Shown in pieces: positions 55,387 to 64,000 of a DNA stretch of 64,000 bases. The position numbers were made by a program, and so were the translations under genes. The DNA comes from Lachnospiraceae bacterium 3-1 (GTDB lineage Bacteria > Bacillota > Clostridia > Lachnospirales > Lachnospiraceae). Location: assembly GCA_000403255.2 (NCBI GenBank), contig KE159592.1, positions 442,935 to 506,934 on the forward strand, given 5' to 3'. The notes beneath the pieces are model-generated. The model did not search any database and was not told the DNA's origin. It was given only the letters and a program-made list of their open reading frames with translations. Numbering within the stretch: the first letter of the stretch is position 1; each line of letters begins with the position of its first letter.

Positions 55387-56106
55387 TTAAAATCTTCTTT
55401 TGATGGAACGTACTACAAAATCGTCTGTAGAAGTTCCGGTAGATGCTGCGATTGCCGCTGCAATCACTGCTGCCAGTTCTAAATCATCCTGCTGGGTAAT
55501 TGCTTCTTCCACTGCCGGCGGAACCAATGCTACAGGCTCTTTGGCTGCTGGCGCTGCCTTCTGCTGGATCCCCTTCTGTTCAAAATGAGAAAGGAACTTA
55601 AAACAACTGATAATCAAGCTGATTAAAATCAATACTGCGAACACTACACCCATTCCCATCAGGGTATTCAATGCCGCATTGGTCATTTTCTCCCCAAGAG
55701 TCTGCACCGGGTCTACAGTAATGTCCTCTAACTGCATATTATAATATGTGTATACATACGTCAAAATAACTGGACGGTTTTCAAAAATAATCTCCTGCTC
55801 GCAGGTTAAGGTTTTGCCGGATTTCGTAATGGTAAATTCGCCCAACTCCTTATATTCTCCAGCCCCTTCCTGTGCTTCGTCCCAACGGCTGATCAAATGC
55901 TCCAGTGTCTCGTCTCCTGATGCCAGATATGCTGCCTTCTCTGATTCTGACAGAGACTGCAAAGTACTCACGGCATTTTCACATGCGCCCTTCAATTGAT
56001 CATAGGTCCAGCCATTATAATCAACCTTCGTCGGATCTTCTCCACATGCTGTCAATCCAAGTACAATCAGGCACATACTCAGAATCAGCAATATCTTTTT
56101 CTGCAT
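55387..56106 (-). CDS. OadG-family subunit with lipoprotein-type N-terminal domain
   Basis: 239 residues from the ATG at 56106 (GGAAGGTG 6 bases upstream). Lipoprotein signal with lipobox LTAC, an extracytoplasmic domain of about 120 residues, one membrane helix (LMGMGVVFAVLILISLIIS), an Ala/Pro linker and a cytoplasmic tail ending DDFVVRSIKRRF. The helix and tail are typical OadG; the N-terminal extracellular domain is an addition found in Clostridia forms. Assembles the complex. Confidence 0.85.
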   Translation of the reverse strand: MQKKILLILSMCLIVLGLTACGEDPTKVDYNGWTYDQLKGACENAVSTLQSLSESEKAAYLASGDETLEHLISRWDEAQEGAGEYKELGEFTITKSGKTLTCEQEIIFENRPVILTYVYTYYNMQLEDITVDPVQTLGEKMTNAALNTLMGMGVVFAVLILISLIISCFKFLSHFEQKGIQQKAAPAAKEPVALVPPAVEEAITQQDDLELAAVIAAAIAASTGTSTDDFVVRSIKRRF

Positions 56107-56119
56107 AAACTTCACCTTC

Positions 56120-57553
56120 CTACTTTGCCACATGTTTTCTAACTGGTTCACCTGCACCTTTTGTATAAAGCATTTCAAATGCCGCTGCTGCATATTTCCT
56201 GGTGTCATCCGGTGCAATAATCAGGTCGACCTGTCCGCGCCTTGCAGCTGTCTCTACCGAAGACTGCAGATCTTCATACGCCTTCTTCTTCTCTGCAATT
56301 ACATCTGCTGGTTTGCCATCATACATAATCTTCGCTGCCAGTCCTGCATCCATCATACCCACTTTGCTGCCTTCCCAAGCATACACAAGATCTGCGCCGA
56401 TTGACTTACTGTTCATCATTACATATGCGCTGCCATAAGCATTACCGATAATAACATTTACCTTCGGAACGGTTGCTCCCGCAAAGGCTGCTGTCATCCT
56501 GGCCATAGCTTTGGCAAGATTCCGTTCGGAACACTCGGCCGCTGCAAATCCTTCCACGTTCGTAAGAGTAAGTACTGGAATATCAAACGCATCACAGAAG
56601 TTAATAAATTCTGCGGCTTTGTTACATCCTCTTACCGTCAGCGCTTGTTCAAAGCTCTCTGCCTTCTCGCCATTTTCATCATAAACTGCAGAAGCATTTG
56701 CTACCGCACCAATAGTTCTCCCATTTAATTTGATAAATCCTGTTACCATATTTCTTGCATAATTCTTCTTGGTTTCCACAAATACATTGCTGTCTGAAAT
56801 ATGGGTTAATAAAAGACGGGTATCTTCTTTACATCCAGAAAGATTCTCGCATACACGATTCAGATCATCTGTGCACTCCTCTTCCCTTCCGCATTCTGCA
56901 TTATTGCCAGGCAGTATACATACCAATTCGCGAATCGCTGACAAAATCTCTTCTGTAGTCCCCACACCGTCAATGCTTCCATTATTGCTCTCTTGGTATT
57001 CTGCACATGCCGTATCGCATTTTGATACATGATTGCCCTTAATTGCATTGGGAGAATTCACAAATACTCTTCCCTTTTCTTTTTCTATAAAAGCGTAATC
57101 GCTCAATGCTGGAATTACAGAAAGCCCACCGCCACAATTGCCAAATACTGCGGAAATCTGAGGAACCACACCACTAGCTGCTGCCTGGGCTGCATAAATC
57201 TCACCAAACCCATTCAATGCATCTACGGATTCTTGAAGACGCATTCCTCCGCAGTCAATCAATCCAATGACTGGCGCGCCCATCTTTACTGCCATTTTAT
57301 AAATTGCAGTAATTTTCTTACTGTGCATTTCACCGATGGTTCCATTTAACACGGAAGCATCCTGACTGTACACATACACCAGATTGCCATCAATTAAACC
57401 ATATCCTGTGATGACCCCATCTGATGGAGTGTCAGACTGACCTAAGTCAAAATCTGTGTTTCTTGCAGTTACCAGAGAGCCGATTTCCATAAAACTCTGT
57501 TCGTCAAGGAGACCGGAAATTCTCTGTCTTGCTGAGTTGGTAGAATTACTCAT
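56120..57553 (-). CDS. Acyl-CoA carboxyltransferase subunit (methylmalonyl-CoA decarboxylase alpha type)
   Basis: 477 residues, crotonase-like carboxyltransferase. Motifs: ARQRISGLLDEQSFMEIGSL, GGMRLQESVDAL, SAVFGNCGGGLSVIP, NVIIGNAYGSAYVMM. Moves CO2 from an acyl-CoA to biotin; methylmalonyl-CoA is the likeliest substrate, glutaconyl-CoA or malonyl-CoA are alternatives. First gene of the operon, promoter at 57610-57638. Confidence 0.88.
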   Translation of the reverse strand: MSNSTNSARQRISGLLDEQSFMEIGSLVTARNTDFDLGQSDTPSDGVITGYGLIDGNLVYVYSQDASVLNGTIGEMHSKKITAIYKMAVKMGAPVIGLIDCGGMRLQESVDALNGFGEIYAAQAAASGVVPQISAVFGNCGGGLSVIPALSDYAFIEKEKGRVFVNSPNAIKGNHVSKCDTACAEYQESNNGSIDGVGTTEEILSAIRELVCILPGNNAECGREEECTDDLNRVCENLSGCKEDTRLLLTHISDSNVFVETKKNYARNMVTGFIKLNGRTIGAVANASAVYDENGEKAESFEQALTVRGCNKAAEFINFCDAFDIPVLTLTNVEGFAAAECSERNLAKAMARMTAAFAGATVPKVNVIIGNAYGSAYVMMNSKSIGADLVYAWEGSKVGMMDAGLAAKIMYDGKPADVIAEKKKAYEDLQSSVETAARRGQVDLIIAPDDTRKYAAAAFEMLYTKGAGEPVRKHVAK

Positions 57554-57609
57554 TACTTAAACCTCCATAATGTATTTTAATAATTTTACAAAATTTTCTT
57601 CCAATTGTA

Positions 57610-57638
57610 ATTGTATCCCTTTTGCCGAAAATTTTCAA
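57610..57638 (-). promoter_or_regulatory. Promoter of the decarboxylase operon
   Basis: Minus strand TTGAAA (57633-57638), 17-base spacer, TACAAT (57610-57615). Upstream, TTGTTAAAAATTTCAC (57654 region) resembles only half a Rex site. Confidence 0.7.
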
Positions 57639-57721
57639 TAGCTATTTCTAGAAAATTGTTAAAAATTTCACCAACCCATAGGCGCCGTATCTGCCCTTTG
57701 TCACCTTTTCCTCCTTTTTCC

Positions 57722-59074
57722 TTATTCTTCCTGAAAATTTAGTTCTTTTTCCATAAAAAACAATTTTAAGAGATATTCCTTATACCAGGAGGGTCTAAGC
57801 TCCTTTGCAGATTCTGTAGCATATACAGGAAGCTCTGCAATCTGCCGTTCTCCCAGATAATAAGTTACTTTTCCAAGCTGCTGCCCCTTTTTCACAGGAG
57901 CCTGCACACACTCTGGAATTTCATAAATCGTTCGTACCTCCTCATCCACCCGCTTTAATACCCTGATTTTTTCTTCTTTTATTTCTAATGGAACCGTCAC
58001 TTCCTGATAAAGACTTCCGTTTTTAGGCTCTGCCTGCTCCACTTTCACCGATGCAAACTCCCTGTCATATTCGTACACATCCTCATAGTGATAATTTTCC
58101 AAACCATAATTCATCAAGGTCTTTGTATCCGACCATTTATAAGTTTTGTTATTGGGCCAGCCACAGGCCAAAAGAGCCACAATGAAGGTACGGTCATCTC
58201 TTCGCAGCGCTCCCACATAACAGTAGCCTGCATTTCCGGTAAATCCTGTTTTCCCAGACAACGCCCCTTCCATCATCTGCAAAAATGCATTGTGATTATT
58301 ACAATTATAATGTTTGGTTCCGGCCAGATTGGTAAATTGATAATTGGACGTTTGGGTGATTTCCAAAAAAGTCTTGTTCTGAATACAATAGCTCATGATT
58401 TTTGCCAAATCTTTGGCTGTCGTTCCATGCACTCCGGTTCCGTCGCTGGCATCCAGCCCGTTGGGGGTAATGAAATAGGTATCTTCACAACCCAATTCTC
58501 TGGCTTTTTGATTCATTTTTTCTGCAAATCCTTCCACAGTACCGCCGATATGTTCCGCAATTGCCACAGCAGAATCATTATGGGATTCCAGCATCAAAGA
58601 ATACAGCAAATCTTTGAGCCGAAAGGTATCATCTGCACTCATTCCAAGGCGCACCTGGGGCATGGAAGCAGCGTAACTGCTGACTTTTACCTCATCTTCC
58701 AAATTTCCTTCTTCCAAGGTCAGAATACAGGTCATGATTTTGGTGGTGCTGGCATTGGGCATGTGTTCATACCCATTCTTTTCATAGAGCACCCTGCCGC
58801 TTTCTCCATCCATCAAAACTGCCGACTGTGCATACAGTGTAAGATTGGGCTGATTTCCCCTGTCTGAGACTGCTGTTTCCTGTTCCCCTTGCATCCCCTT
58901 GGCTTGCACGGTTTCTGTAAAAAATCCTGCCATTGGAAAATTCTGTCTGCCATTGGAAAATTCCATAAAAAAAAGCAAGGCAATACAGGCCAAAACGGTA
59001 TACTTTTTTCGTTCTTTTAACCTGATTCTTCTTAAGAAAAATCCTATTTGTTTCCTGTTGTTTGATTTCTTCAT
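57722..59074 (-). CDS. dacA: D-alanyl-D-alanine carboxypeptidase (PBP5-type)
   Basis: 450 residues. N-terminal signal anchor (KKYTVLACIALLFFMEF), penicillin-binding domain with Ser109-Thr-Thr-Lys112, Ser164-His-Asn166 and Lys275-Thr-Gly277, then a beta-sandwich C-terminal domain and a final hydrophobic/amphipathic segment (YKEYLLKLFFMEKEL). Trims the terminal D-Ala of stem peptides. Confidence 0.94.
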   Translation of the reverse strand: MKKSNNRKQIGFFLRRIRLKERKKYTVLACIALLFFMEFSNGRQNFPMAGFFTETVQAKGMQGEQETAVSDRGNQPNLTLYAQSAVLMDGESGRVLYEKNGYEHMPNASTTKIMTCILTLEEGNLEDEVKVSSYAASMPQVRLGMSADDTFRLKDLLYSLMLESHNDSAVAIAEHIGGTVEGFAEKMNQKARELGCEDTYFITPNGLDASDGTGVHGTTAKDLAKIMSYCIQNKTFLEITQTSNYQFTNLAGTKHYNCNNHNAFLQMMEGALSGKTGFTGNAGYCYVGALRRDDRTFIVALLACGWPNNKTYKWSDTKTLMNYGLENYHYEDVYEYDREFASVKVEQAEPKNGSLYQEVTVPLEIKEEKIRVLKRVDEEVRTIYEIPECVQAPVKKGQQLGKVTYYLGERQIAELPVYATESAKELRPSWYKEYLLKLFFMEKELNFQEE

Positions 59075-59120
59075 ATCCGCATTCTTTCATATTTCTGGCT
59101 GCATTTTTCTCTATTATATG

Positions 59121-59169
59121 AAAAAAAAATCAGATATAGACTTCCTTCCTGGATCTCTATATCTGATTT
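59121..59169 (-). terminator. trpS terminator
   Basis: AAATCAGATATAGA / TCTATATCTGATTT-type hairpin (59127-59169) followed on the minus strand by a run of nine T. Strong. Confidence 0.9.
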
Positions 59170-59173
59170 CAAT

Positions 59174-60256
59174 TTAATGGAATTTTTCCGCCTGCTGGCG
59201 AATCAATTCTTCGTCTGCAAAATAATTGATTTTCATGGAATTACGCACTTCATTCAAAGTCTGGGCTGCTACCTTTTCTGCGGCTTCACTTCCCTTTTTC
59301 AAAACTTCATAGATATAGGGAATATCCTTCTGAAGTTCCTTTCTGCGGTTACGGATGGGCTCTAATGCTTCCTGCAGCACATTATTCAGGAATTTCTTCA
59401 CTTTCACATCCCCCAGTCCTCCTCGCTGGTAATGGGCTTTCAGTTCATCCAGGTTGGCATAATCCGGCAAATACCGTTGAAAATGCTCATCTTTGCAAAA
59501 CGCGTCAAGATAAGTGAATACAGTATTCCCTTCTAAGGAGCCAGGATCCTCAACCCGCAGATGATTTGGATCTGTAAACATGCTCATAACTTTTTTCTTA
59601 ATCTCATCTGGCTCTTCGGACAAATAAATGCAATTCCCCAGAGACTTACTCATTTTTGCTTTTCCATCTGTGCCAGGAAGACGCATACATGCCTGATTCT
59701 CGGGTAATAATACCTGAGGTTCCACCAGAGTTTCCCCGTATACGGTATTGAACTTATGCACAATCTCTCTGGTCTGCTCTATCATAGGTAGCTGATCCTC
59801 CCCTACTGGGACTGTCGTAGCCTTGAATGCAGTGATATCTGCCGCCTGGCTAATGGGATATGTGAAAAATCCCACTGGAATGCTAGCTTCAAAATTGCGC
59901 ATCTGAATCTCAGATTTCACGGTAGGATTCCGCTGCAGCCTGGACACTGTTACCAAATTCATGTAATAAAAAGACAATTCACACAACTGTGGAATCTGAG
60001 ACTGGATAAACAATGTGGATTTCTCCGGGTCCAACCCACAGGCCATGTAATCCAATGCCACTTCCACCACATTCTGACGTACTTTTTCTGGGTTATCTGC
60101 ATTATCCGTCAATGCCTGGGCATCTGCTATCATAATAAATATTTTGTCATATTCCCCGGAATTCTGCAATTCCACCCTGCGCCGGAGGGAACCTACATAA
60201 TGTCCCACATGAAGCTTTCCGGTGGGCCTGTCGCCTGTTAAAATAATTTTGCTCAT
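59174..60256 (-). CDS. trpS: Tryptophanyl-tRNA synthetase
   Basis: 360 residues from the ATG at 60256 (AGGTGAGG upstream; an in-frame GTG 15 bases earlier is less likely). Class I motifs: [16 protein letters not shown] (HIGH) and GKAMSKSLGN (KMSKS), plus [14 protein letters not shown]. No T-box leader fits in the short upstream gap. Confidence 0.96.
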   Translation of the reverse strand: MSKIILTGDRPTGKLHVGHYVGSLRRRVELQNSGEYDKIFIMIADAQALTDNADNPEKVRQNVVEVALDYMACGLDPEKSTLFIQSQIPQLCELSFYYMNLVTVSRLQRNPTVKSEIQMRNFEASIPVGFFTYPISQAADITAFKATTVPVGEDQLPMIEQTREIVHKFNTVYGETLVEPQVLLPENQACMRLPGTDGKAKMSKSLGNCIYLSEEPDEIKKKVMSMFTDPNHLRVEDPGSLEGNTVFTYLDAFCKDEHFQRYLPDYANLDELKAHYQRGGLGDVKVKKFLNNVLQEALEPIRNRRKELQKDIPYIYEVLKKGSEAAEKVAAQTLNEVRNSMKINYFADEELIRQQAEKFH

Positions 60257-60343
60257 ATTATATTTCCTCACCTATCTGTAATTAATTTTCATGCATTTCA
60301 TTCTAATCATACTTTTTGATAATGTCAACACGCTGGATATGAC

Positions 60344-63274
60344 TTACTTTATTTTTAAAGTCTTTCCACTGCTATAGCTTCCATATGATTTGGTTTTTCC
60401 TGATTTTTTATAAGCCCGCACACGGAAACTGTAGCTCTTTCCTTTTTTCAGTCCTGATTTGGTAAAAGTGACTGTTTTTCCTTTGGTTATGGTCTTAATT
60501 TTCTTATAGCTGCCTTTTCCAGTCCGCATAAAAATCTCATAACCATCGGCTCCTTTGATTCTCTTCCAAGTGATTTGGGCTTTGGCCGCGCCTTTTTTCT
60601 TGACAGAGACAAGCTTAACTTTTCCTGGCAGGGTGGAAGATCGGACAGATGTTTCTTTCTTTGCATAATACTTCTCTTTGCCTATTTCCTGATATGCTGT
60701 CACCTTTAAGATATAATCTGTTGCCGCTTTTAATTTACGGCAAACATAAAGGTTTTTATCCGTATATACGGTGGATACTACCGCATTTTTCTGATAAAGC
60801 ACAAGACGGTATTTCACGCCTTTTTGCTTTTTCCAAGAAAATTTCAAGGAGCTGGCGGTAACTTCCTTTACAGTTAAACCAGACACTTGTTCTGGTCTCC
60901 CTGATTGTTGGGCGGCAATCTCTTTGGTATAGGTATCTCCACATATTTTACAAATAAAAGTTTCCTGGCCTTTTTTTGTTCTCGTAGCCTCTCTGGTAAC
61001 CTTTGAAGCATATTGATGACCGGGACAAACAACCTGTACCCTCACTGGAAGATTAGAAACTGACATATAATTCTTAATATCTGCTGGAATGTATTTCACA
61101 TAATAAGTATAACTTCCCTCACGCCACAAATGTGTATCTTTTGACGTCTGCCAAGCAAAACCATCTGGCAATTCTATAGTACTTATGGTCCTGCCACTGT
61201 ACCCGGACAAACCTTCTGGCGCCTTATAAAGAGGCATTGCTTTTTTGATCATTACCTGAGTAGTTCCATGAAAATCCTGAAATCCTTCCCGTTCTATTTT
61301 ATATCGAACCTGATAAGTACCTGCTTCCCACATCTTAGGCTGATTTTCCCGATATACCCCGTCTTCTCCAGCATATGAAACAAGATCTCCCTTTTGGGTA
61401 CCTTCCACTACAATTTCCTTTAACGTTCCATCATAAACCGCAAGCACCTCCTCTGCCCGAATCCCTTCCATGGAAACGGGATTCTGATGCCCCAAACCAA
61501 CTACTGTTACTTGCACTGGAAGATGGGAAACCTCTTTATAATTCCTGGTATCTCTCGGCAAATAGGAGACATAACAGGTGACTTCTCCTTCTTCCTCCCA
61601 GCTTGCCTCACAATCTGTTTCCCACAAAAATCCTTCTGGGAGCCTCACCTCACCTAGCGCCTGGCCAACGGAAATCTTCAATCCTTCTGGAACTTCATAA
61701 GGAGGCTCTGCCTTTTCAATGACTACTTGCACCCTTCCTACCAAGGGCTCATATCCACTGCGCTCCACTTGGTAAGAAACCTGATAAACCCCACTGTCCC
61801 TCATTACTGGCTGCTCACTTCCAAACTGGCCATTTTCCCCAGCATACGAAATAACGTCTCCGCTCTTTGTACCTTTCACTTGGATTTTCTGTGCCTCCCC
61901 ATTGTAAACCACATTCAAATCTTCGGCTGTAATTCCTGTCATTTGCTGCAAAGCTGGCGGCTCTGGCAAAGGATGGGTACGGATACTCTGCCTTCCTGAT
62001 ACATTCGGCGTCCCTTGGAGCCAGTAACACAATTGATTTTCTTTTATCGTAAATCCGAAAATAAACTGATTGGCAGACAATTCTGGCTGGTATATCACTT
62101 CTGTTGTCCCATTTTCTTTTTGCAGGCAAATTGCAGTTCCTGTGTTAAAATAAATTCCGTTTTGTCCGGCATCCACATCCAGATACATATAGCTCCCACT
62201 ATATTGCCCCCACAAATTATGCTCCGCATAGACCACCTCTTCCTCATTACCGAAAAGCTCATGCCTTTTTATCAAATCAGCAGTGCGGCTAACTGCATTG
62301 TATTTTGCATAATACCAGCTTTCATTCCAATAGCAAAAGGCTGACTGAATTCCTGTCCAAAACGATTGCTTATAGGTATCAGAAACCGCAGCATGGCCTG
62401 CACTCCAATTTGAATGCTTATGGCTGCTGTCAGACATGACTTTATCACTCAACAGAAAATATTTATGTCCAACACGCCCGATACAATCCCACAACGGATC
62501 ATCCCAGGTAACATCTACATGATACCATGCGCCATCAATGAAAATCAGATTCCAAGCATGATTCATGCTATCGCTGGTAACAAGCTCGCAGGGTATTCCC
62601 AATTTGTCCTCCAAAATATAAGAAAATGCATGGGAATATCCGTCACAGACTGCAAATTGGCTTACCAGCGCCCCGTAAGCGGAATGGGAATAGGCAGGTA
62701 ATGTGCCATTTTGTCTGCGCTGCTCATCATATTCACAATTCAATATAAGATAATCATGAATCGCTAAGGCTTGTTCCACTTCAGTCATAGAAGGGTCCAC
62801 CCAGCTCAATGCCTGCGCTGCTGCCTGCTCCAGCTCCTCCTGCTGCCGCTTAATATTGGCAGGGGTATCCCGATATTTAATGCCATGATAACGGGTTACC
62901 ATGCCATTCGAATTAAAGTCGTATTCTACCCTTCCTTCCACATAAAAGAGAGATGGATTGTTATTTAAAATCTGAAAATAAGCGGCACTGGCCTGTCCTC
63001 TGGTAATCTGGTAAGCTGTCACATCAATACTAGTCCGAAACTCCTGCAACGCCTGGATGATATATGCTTCAAACTCCTGATTCTCCTTTGCAGATCTCGT
63101 TCTTGTACTTGAAACCGGATAACGTTTTTCTGGTTTTTGATAATAGGATGGATCATACCGATTCTCATCCGTAATCACCACACGTTCTGTCCCCTCACTT
63201 AGAGAACTGGCAGATACCGTACTGCCAAATAAAAACCACAACAGACAAAGAATCAAAAAATACTTTTTTTTCAT
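60344..63274 (-). CDS. Secreted protein with transglutaminase-like domain and C-terminal repeats
   Basis: 976 residues from the ATG at 63274 (GGGAGGG 6 bases upstream). Signal peptide (YFLILCLLWFLFGSTVSAS). Transglutaminase/protease-like core with Cys210 (FAVCDGYSHAF), His239 (MNHAWNLI) and Asp254 (YHVDVTWDDP). Then two copies of a module (MTGITAEDLNVVYNG...; MEGIRAEEVLAVYDG...), each followed by a YKAPEGL / YEVPEGL module, then a CxxC segment (FICKICGDTY) and two fibronectin-III-like domains rich in Lys. Extracellular; a wall cross-linking or peptide-processing role is inferred. Confidence 0.88.
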   Translation of the reverse strand: MKKKYFLILCLLWFLFGSTVSASSLSEGTERVVITDENRYDPSYYQKPEKRYPVSSTRTRSAKENQEFEAYIIQALQEFRTSIDVTAYQITRGQASAAYFQILNNNPSLFYVEGRVEYDFNSNGMVTRYHGIKYRDTPANIKRQQEELEQAAAQALSWVDPSMTEVEQALAIHDYLILNCEYDEQRRQNGTLPAYSHSAYGALVSQFAVCDGYSHAFSYILEDKLGIPCELVTSDSMNHAWNLIFIDGAWYHVDVTWDDPLWDCIGRVGHKYFLLSDKVMSDSSHKHSNWSAGHAAVSDTYKQSFWTGIQSAFCYWNESWYYAKYNAVSRTADLIKRHELFGNEEEVVYAEHNLWGQYSGSYMYLDVDAGQNGIYFNTGTAICLQKENGTTEVIYQPELSANQFIFGFTIKENQLCYWLQGTPNVSGRQSIRTHPLPEPPALQQMTGITAEDLNVVYNGEAQKIQVKGTKSGDVISYAGENGQFGSEQPVMRDSGVYQVSYQVERSGYEPLVGRVQVVIEKAEPPYEVPEGLKISVGQALGEVRLPEGFLWETDCEASWEEEGEVTCYVSYLPRDTRNYKEVSHLPVQVTVVGLGHQNPVSMEGIRAEEVLAVYDGTLKEIVVEGTQKGDLVSYAGEDGVYRENQPKMWEAGTYQVRYKIEREGFQDFHGTTQVMIKKAMPLYKAPEGLSGYSGRTISTIELPDGFAWQTSKDTHLWREGSYTYYVKYIPADIKNYMSVSNLPVRVQVVCPGHQYASKVTREATRTKKGQETFICKICGDTYTKEIAAQQSGRPEQVSGLTVKEVTASSLKFSWKKQKGVKYRLVLYQKNAVVSTVYTDKNLYVCRKLKAATDYILKVTAYQEIGKEKYYAKKETSVRSSTLPGKVKLVSVKKKGAAKAQITWKRIKGADGYEIFMRTGKGSYKKIKTITKGKTVTFTKSGLKKGKSYSFRVRAYKKSGKTKSYGSYSSGKTLKIK

Positions 63275-63330
63275 ATATTTCCCTCCCTGTAGGATCACCT
63301 GCAATGAATCAATCATTGTATATTACTTCT

Positions 63331-63359
63331 ATTGTATAACGCAACGGAAAAAATTTCAA
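63331..63359 (-). promoter_or_regulatory. Promoter of the transglutaminase-like gene
   Basis: Minus strand TTGAAA (63354-63359), 17-base spacer, TACAAT (63331-63336). Confidence 0.72.
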
Positions 63360-63387
63360 ATTTTTATTTTATAAATTTTCATATTTC

Positions 63388-63886
63388 GTTACAGTTCAGC
63401 CCTTTTGTCTCTGAAATAGAGCTTTATTCCAAGGATTTTCATACTGGCAGTATAAAAATATGGATGGGTATTTCCATATTTGAGACAAATTTTCCTGCTT
63501 TCCCTTCCAAGAAAGGAAACATTCGGTGGATTTCGTGTATTTCCTGCTTCCAGAGATGGAAGAAGTGTATTCCCTCCAATTTCACTGTTAGAGGTTTTCC
63601 GCCGCGTGGAAAATTATCAAGGGGCGGGGCTGTTTTTCTTCACGGACAGCCCCGCCCCTTAATATCCTCCCATCGGCTGGAAAACTGAGTTTGAATTGGA
63701 GGGAATTAATAGCATCCTTCCATCCCTGGAACTGGAAATACTAGAAATCCAGCCGCGTTTCCTTGTGGAAGTGAAAGCAGGAAAATTTGTAAAAAACAAT
63801 AGAAGCTCCCATCCATATTTTTATTCTTACATCGAAGAATCCTTTGAATAAAGCAATGTAGAAAACCAAAAGGGCTGAACTGTTAC
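63388..63886. repeat. 499-bp imperfect palindrome (giant hairpin)
   Basis: Left arm 63388-63633 and right arm 63646-63886 are reverse complements over nearly their full length. The central stem is a perfect 15-mer (AAGGGGCGGGGCTGT, 63619-63633; complement 63646-63660) with a 12-base loop. Matching blocks include ACAGTTCAGCCCTTTTG, AAAAATATGGATGGG, ACAAATTTTCCTGCTTTC and ATTCCCTCCAATT. Small open frames in both arms (with KIWMGISI or KIWMGASI) are by-products of the symmetry. No transposase or gene inside. Confidence 0.93.
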
Positions 63887-63913
63887 CATATTTCAGCGTA
63901 AGTTTTTTCCCCA

Positions 63914-63941
63914 TTGAGATAGTAGACCAAAACAATACAAT
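63914..63941 (+). promoter_or_regulatory. Promoter of the right-edge gene
   Basis: TTGAGA (63914-63919), 16-base spacer, TACAAT (63936-63941), then GGAGGTGA and an ATG at 63972. Confidence 0.65.
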
Positions 63942-63971
63942 ATGTTATCATAGCGGTGGAGGTGATTTTAC

Positions 63972-64000
63972 ATGCGCTATCATCATTTGCGCTTCGATAT
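63972..64000 (+). CDS. Start of an unidentified gene, cut by the window edge
   Basis: ATG with GGAGGTGA 6 bases upstream and a promoter; only MRYHHLRFD is visible. Too short to identify. Confidence 0.55.

Noticed and set aside
60257-60343. T-box leader for trpS
   Set aside because: The gap is under 90 bases and lacks the T-box sequence and specifier stem.
63332-63935. Small open frames in the two arms of the palindrome
   Set aside because: They resemble each other only because the arms are inverted copies; no ribosome sites, and they cross the central stem-loop.
1-64000. tRNA or rRNA genes
   Set aside because: No cloverleaf with a conserved T-loop GGTTCRA and 3' acceptor pairing, and no rRNA segments, were found on reading both strands.

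Overview
The window looks like a chromosomal segment of a low-GC Gram-positive anaerobe of the Clostridia, most likely a gut Lachnospiraceae. Reasons: a complete rnfCDGEAB cluster, a group-B [FeFe] hydrogenase, a Na+-translocating decarboxylase cluster, the Firmicutes-type rimP-nusA-ylxR-ylxQ-infB-rbfA-nrnA-truB-ribF order, ispH directly followed by rpsA, a class B sortase with an SPKTG-type substrate, and consistent sigma-A promoters and strong AGGAGG ribosome sites. The species assignment is inference.

Layout. 1-7056 (minus): two large paralogous secreted proteins flanking a class B sortase. 7372-9108: hydrogenase with a Rex-like operator. 9224-11532: feoAB behind a perfect Fur box. 11662-12793: NlpC/P60 wall hydrolase with a WalR-like box. 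12862-23250: Na/Pi symporter and the translation/RNA-maturation operon rimP to ribF. 23455-24816: Na+-symporter of the SNF family. 25024-29533: accessory island with two paralogous proteins of unknown function (one frameshifted), a 48-residue small protein, an XRE regulator, an intact YafQ toxin-antitoxin pair and a second toxin-antitoxin pair whose toxin carries a premature stop. 29758-35203: rnf operon. 35341-40379: giant leucine-rich-repeat surface protein with a papain-like cysteine-peptidase signature. 40591-41853: RNase H-like exonuclease. 41816-46382: trehalose locus (treA, broken treP, treR) with four operator palindromes. 46435-52125: cheR, rpsA, ispH, cmk, a flavoprotein and an RpiR regulator. 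52155-57638: decarboxylase cluster with two different carboxyltransferases. 57722-63359: D,D-carboxypeptidase, trpS and a secreted transglutaminase-like protein. 63388-63886: a huge imperfect palindrome, followed by the start of a gene cut by the window edge.

Energy theme: hydrogenase (H2 from ferredoxin), Rnf (ferredoxin:NAD+ with ion pumping), the biotin-dependent Na+ decarboxylase and Na+ symporters form a coherent sodium/ferredoxin economy; iron supply (feoAB) lies next to the Fe-S hydrogenase.

The least ordinary material is non-coding: at least two families of short palindromic elements (four copies of a GC-rich one; two copies of an 80-84 bp one, of which one appears to have split a ribosome binding site from its start codon) and the 499-bp palindrome at the right end. 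Several genes are visibly decaying: treP, a RelE/ParE toxin, and one of the unknown paralogues.
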